Of a stretch of 64,000 nucleotides of DNA, positions 61,512 through 64,000 are shown piece after piece. The first letter of the stretch is position 1; each line of letters opens with the position of its first letter. The translations under genes were made by a program, and so were the position numbers. Origin of the DNA: Nonomuraea fuscirosea. GTDB taxonomy: Bacteria; Actinomycetota; Actinomycetes; Streptosporangiales; Streptosporangiaceae. The stretch spans positions 620,001 through 684,000 of the forward strand of contig NZ_PVNG01000003.1 of the NCBI RefSeq assembly GCF_003001935.1, in the 5' to 3' direction. The notes below the pieces were generated by a model. The model searched no databases and had not been told where the DNA came from. It saw only the letters and a program-made list of their open reading frames with translations.

Positions 61512-62546
61512 TTGTCGCTGCCCGACCTCTGGAACGACCGCGCCGACCTGGCTCAGCGCAGCCTCGACCACTACTTCGCCGCCCCCGGTGACCAGCTCTT
61601 CGACAACTGGCACCCGCTGGAGCCCGGCGACAACGACACCTTCAACTACTGGTGGCTCGCGCACGCCATGGACGTGCGCATCGACGCCCACCGGCGGACC
61701 GGCGACCCGGCCCGGCTCGACCAGGCCGCGGCGATCCTCGCGGGCATCCGCCGCCGCAACGGCGGGGCGCTGTTCAACGACTACTTCGACGACATGCTCT
61801 GGCTCGCGCTCGCGACCCTGCGCCTGGCCGAGGCCACCGGCTCGGCCGACCTGCGCAACCACGCCGTCGTGATCTGGCAGCACGTGCTCGACAACGGCTG
61901 GAACGACCACGAGGGCGGCGGCATCGCCTGGCGCGTCCAGCAGCCGTACTACAAGAACACCCCGGCCAACGCGCCCTTCGTCATCCTGTCCGCCCGCCTG
62001 CACCGCGTCACCGGCGACCCCCGCCACCTGGAGTGGGCGACCCGGACGATGGACTGGCTGGAGGGCGCCCTGGTGCGTCCGGACGGCTTCGTCGAGGACG
62101 GCGTCAACCGCCAGGAGGACCACGCCATCGACCTGCACTGGCGCTTCACCTACAACCAGGGCCTGTACGTCGGGGCGTGCGTCGAGCTGGCCCGGGCCCT
62201 CGGCCGCGACGACTACGTGTCCCGCGCCACCCGCACGGCCCGCACCGCCATCACCGAGCTGACCTCGGACGGCGTCTTCGCCCACGAGGGCGACGGCGGC
62301 GACGAGGGCTTGTTCAAGGGCGTCTACTACCGGTACGCCCACCGCCTGCTGGAGGTCCAGGACGTGCCGGAGGTCCGCGACTTCCTGCTGGACAGCACGG
62401 AACGGCTCTGGAAGTCGTCCGTGCGCGACGGCCTGCTCCTGGCCGGGTCGAACTGGAACCACCCGCCGGGCCCGAAGGTCTCCCTGTCGGCCCAGCTCAG
62501 CGCGGTGATGGCCACCGAAGCCTGCGCCGCCCTCACCGCCGGCTGA
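61512..62546 (+). CDS. Cytoplasmic GH76 alpha-1,6-mannanase-like
   Basis: A 344-residue GH76 protein without a signal peptide or CBM. The catalytic Asp pair is in FNDYFDDMLWLAL and the barrel shows GGGIAWRVQQ, LHWRFTYNQGLYVG and FKGVYYRYAHRLLEV. The TTG start at 61512 has GGAGGA eight bases upstream. It follows the regulator by 57 bp on the same strand. It probably works with GH125 on oligosaccharides brought in by the ABC system, complementing the secreted GH76. The secreted and cytoplasmic copies differ markedly in sequence. Confidence 0.9.
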   Translation: MSLPDLWNDRADLAQRSLDHYFAAPGDQLFDNWHPLEPGDNDTFNYWWLAHAMDVRIDAHRRTGDPARLDQAAAILAGIRRRNGGALFNDYFDDMLWLALATLRLAEATGSADLRNHAVVIWQHVLDNGWNDHEGGGIAWRVQQPYYKNTPANAPFVILSARLHRVTGDPRHLEWATRTMDWLEGALVRPDGFVEDGVNRQEDHAIDLHWRFTYNQGLYVGACVELARALGRDDYVSRATRTARTAITELTSDGVFAHEGDGGDEGLFKGVYYRYAHRLLEVQDVPEVRDFLLDSTERLWKSSVRDGLLLAGSNWNHPPGPKVSLSAQLSAVMATEACAALTAG

Positions 62547-62547
62547 C

Positions 62548-63459
62548 TCATTGCGGCGCCGGCACCGGGAACGTCACCCCGGTGAGGTCCTCCGACACGG
62601 TCCACAGGCGCCGCTGGACGGCCTGGTCGTGGGAGCCGGGGCTGGAGGTGACCAGTTTCGGGTAGCCGGTGATCTCCCCGCGGTTGCCGGGGCCGTAGTA
62701 CTGGCCGCCGGTGACGGCCGGGTCGGTGGCGGCGCGCAGGGTGGGCAGGGCGCCCATGTCGGCGTTCTGGGTGAGCAGCGGCGCGAGCCAGGTGAGGGGC
62801 AGGCGGAACGCGGCGGGCGTGTAGCGGGCGAGTTCGGTGTTGGACACGCCGGGATGCGCGGCCACCGCGATCGTGGTGCCGTGCGGGGCGAGCCGCCGCT
62901 GCAGTTCGTACGTGAACATCAGGTTGGCGAGCTTGGACTGGCCGTAGGCGGCGGTGCGGCTGTACGAGCGCTCCCACTGCAGGTCGTCGAAGTGGATGGC
63001 GGCCCGGATGCGGTGGCCGGTGCTGCTGACCGTCACGACGCGCGAGCCGGGCACCGGCAGCAGCCGGTCCAGCAGCAGGCCGGTGAGGGCGAAGTGGCCG
63101 AGGTGGTTGGTGCCGAACTGCAGCTCGAACCCGTCGGCGGTGGTCTGCCGCGGGGTGTACATCACGCCGGCGTTGTTGACGAGCAGGTCGATGCGCGGGT
63201 GGGCGGCGCGCAGATCGGCCGCCGCGGTCCGGATCGAGTCCAGTGAGGTCAGGTCGAGGGCCTGGACGGCCACGTCTCCTTCGATGCGGCCGGCCGCCTC
63301 CTTGCCCTTCTCGACGTTGCGGACGGCCATGACCACCGTGGCCCCGCGTTCGGCCAGCATCCGGGCGGTCTCGAAGCCCAGCCCGGTGTTGGCGCCGGTC
63401 ACGATAGCCACCCGGCCGCGCTGGTCGGGGATGTGCTGCTCGGTCCACTTCTCGCTCAT
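62548..63459 (-). CDS. Short-chain dehydrogenase/reductase
   Basis: A 303-residue classical SDR. The cofactor motif is TGANTGLG, the structural NNAGV follows, the catalytic Ser is in VTVSSTGH and the catalytic YxxxK is YGQSK. It resembles the retinol-dehydrogenase/WW-oxidoreductase-like SDRs common in actinomycetes. It ends 1 base from the convergent GH76 stop. Divergent from a TetR gene across a palindromic operator, so probably the target of that regulator. NADP is the likely cofactor (VRNVEKGK). Substrate unknown. Confidence 0.9.
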   Translation of the reverse strand: MSEKWTEQHIPDQRGRVAIVTGANTGLGFETARMLAERGATVVMAVRNVEKGKEAAGRIEGDVAVQALDLTSLDSIRTAAADLRAAHPRIDLLVNNAGVMYTPRQTTADGFELQFGTNHLGHFALTGLLLDRLLPVPGSRVVTVSSTGHRIRAAIHFDDLQWERSYSRTAAYGQSKLANLMFTYELQRRLAPHGTTIAVAAHPGVSNTELARYTPAAFRLPLTWLAPLLTQNADMGALPTLRAATDPAVTGGQYYGPGNRGEITGYPKLVTSSPGSHDQAVQRRLWTVSEDLTGVTFPVPAPQ

Positions 63460-63476
63460 GAGGTCCTCCTAAGGAA

Positions 63477-63539
63477 CCGTCGGTCTCTTATGGACGAACA
63501 TAAGAGACCGACGGTCTCCTGTCAAGAGACCGGCGGTCT
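63477..63539. promoter_or_regulatory. TetR operator cluster between SDR and TetR genes
   Basis: CCGTCGGTCTCTTATG (63477-63492) is perfectly inverted at 63499-63514 around a 6-base spacer. Two odd-length palindromes overlap or follow: GAGACCGACGGTCTC (63504-63518) and AGACCGGCGGTCT (63527-63539). The shared unit is AGACCGnCGGTCT. The arrangement fits several TetR dimers silencing both divergent genes. Confidence 0.8.
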
Positions 63540-63558
63540 TTAAGCTAGGGTGAGGGTT

Positions 63559-64000
63559 GTGACATTTCAGCGGGCGCGCAGTGAGGAGCAGCGGGAGATC
63601 CGCCGCAAGGCGATCCTCGACACGGCGGCGGCGATGCTCGACGAGATGCCGGTGGCCGAGGTGAGCCTCAACGAGCTCAGCCGGCGGGTGGGCCTGGCCA
63701 AGTCGAACGTCCTGCGCTACTTCGAGTCACGCGAGGCCGTGCTGCTCGAACTGCTGGACGTCTTCCTGGGCGACTGGCTGGCCGAGCTGACGGATGACCT
63801 GCCGGCGGGCATCGACGCCGGGGCGGCACCGGAAGCGCGCGCGGCTCAACTGGCCGAGATCCTCAGCCGCTCCCTGGCGGACCGGAAGGTGCTCTGCGAC
63901 CTCTTCGGCGCGCAGGGGGGCGTCCTTGAGCACAACGTCTCGGTCGAGGTGGTCAAACGGCACAAACGCGCCTCCCTCGCCCGGCTCGCGACCATGACCG
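63559..64000 (+). CDS. TetR/AcrR-family regulator, 3'-partial
   Basis: GTG 63559 follows AGGGTGAGGG and the frame stays open to the window end (147 residues visible). The N-terminal TetR HTH is clear: REIRRKAILDTAAAMLDEMP, VAEVSLNELSRRVGLAKSNV and LRYFESREAVLLELL. The helical ligand domain follows and is cut. The gene is divergent from the SDR and flanked by a cluster of palindromes, so it very likely represses itself and the SDR. Confidence 0.9.
   Translation, partial: MTFQRARSEEQREIRRKAILDTAAAMLDEMPVAEVSLNELSRRVGLAKSNVLRYFESREAVLLELLDVFLGDWLAELTDDLPAGIDAGAAPEARAAQLAEILSRSLADRKVLCDLFGAQGGVLEHNVSVEVVKRHKRASLARLATMT

Overview
The window is very GC-rich, densely coded DNA with frequent GTG and occasional TTG starts, short gaps and many 4-base ATGA/GTGA gene overlaps. 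It is typical of a filamentous actinomycete. The gene content (a coelichelin-type siderophore locus, a SARP regulator, large LuxR and sensor-kinase families, secreted glycosidases, an AroQ-gamma secreted chorismate mutase) fits Streptomyces or Streptosporangiales; a Nonomuraea-like organism is my guess, not a proof. I see no rRNA, tRNA, phage, insertion sequence or CRISPR array, and no gene-free stretch over 300 bases.

Layout. 1-10.7 kb: tail of a DUF11 surface protein; FAD monooxygenase and OsmC genes; the metX-metY-CoA-binding methionine operon; two tandem orphan histidine kinases; a small secreted protein; a HAD dehalogenase. 10.7-15.2 kb: a compact operon (membrane-anchored redoxin, S26 signal peptidase, ABC exporter, two paralogous Cys-rich precursor peptides missed by ordinary gene finding), followed by a convergent SARP regulator and a tiny secreted two-Cys peptide. 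This is the strongest candidate for an undescribed system. 15.2-33.8 kb: a coelichelin-type hydroxamate siderophore locus with a three-module NRPS whose adenylation codes read formyl-hydroxyornithine, threonine and hydroxyornithine. It also has an ornithine monooxygenase, formyltransferase, ferri-siderophore-type esterase and the two halves of a heterodimeric ABC exporter, with iron boxes in both divergent promoters. 33.8-54.3 kb: a mixed accessory stretch with an FAD oxidoreductase, a beta-propeller lipoprotein, a beta-helix secreted protein, an MFS/LysR pair, small secreted proteins, a threonine aldolase facing a secreted hydrolase across a large inverted repeat, a BBE oxidoreductase, a secreted chorismate mutase, a third orphan kinase, a LAL-type LuxR regulator, an amidohydrolase and a two-gene membrane P-loop GTPase cassette. 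54.3-62.5 kb: an alpha-1,6-mannan utilisation locus (secreted GH76, ABC binding protein and two permeases, GH125, GntR/LacI hybrid regulator, cytoplasmic GH76). 62.5-64 kb: a short-chain dehydrogenase divergent from a TetR gene (cut by the window end) across a multi-palindrome operator.

How the genes work together. In the siderophore locus ornithine is N-hydroxylated and formylated, assembled by the NRPS, exported by the heterodimeric transporter, and probably released or later hydrolysed by the esterase, all under iron repression. No uptake system or MbtH gene is present here. In the peptide locus the proposed flow is precursor export by the ABC protein, cleavage at an A-x-A site by the dedicated S26 peptidase, and disulfide handling by the redoxin, with SARP activation through a 22-bp direct repeat. 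In the mannan locus polysaccharide is cut outside, oligosaccharides are imported, and GH125 plus cytoplasmic GH76 finish them to mannose; the transporter ATPase must be supplied from elsewhere.
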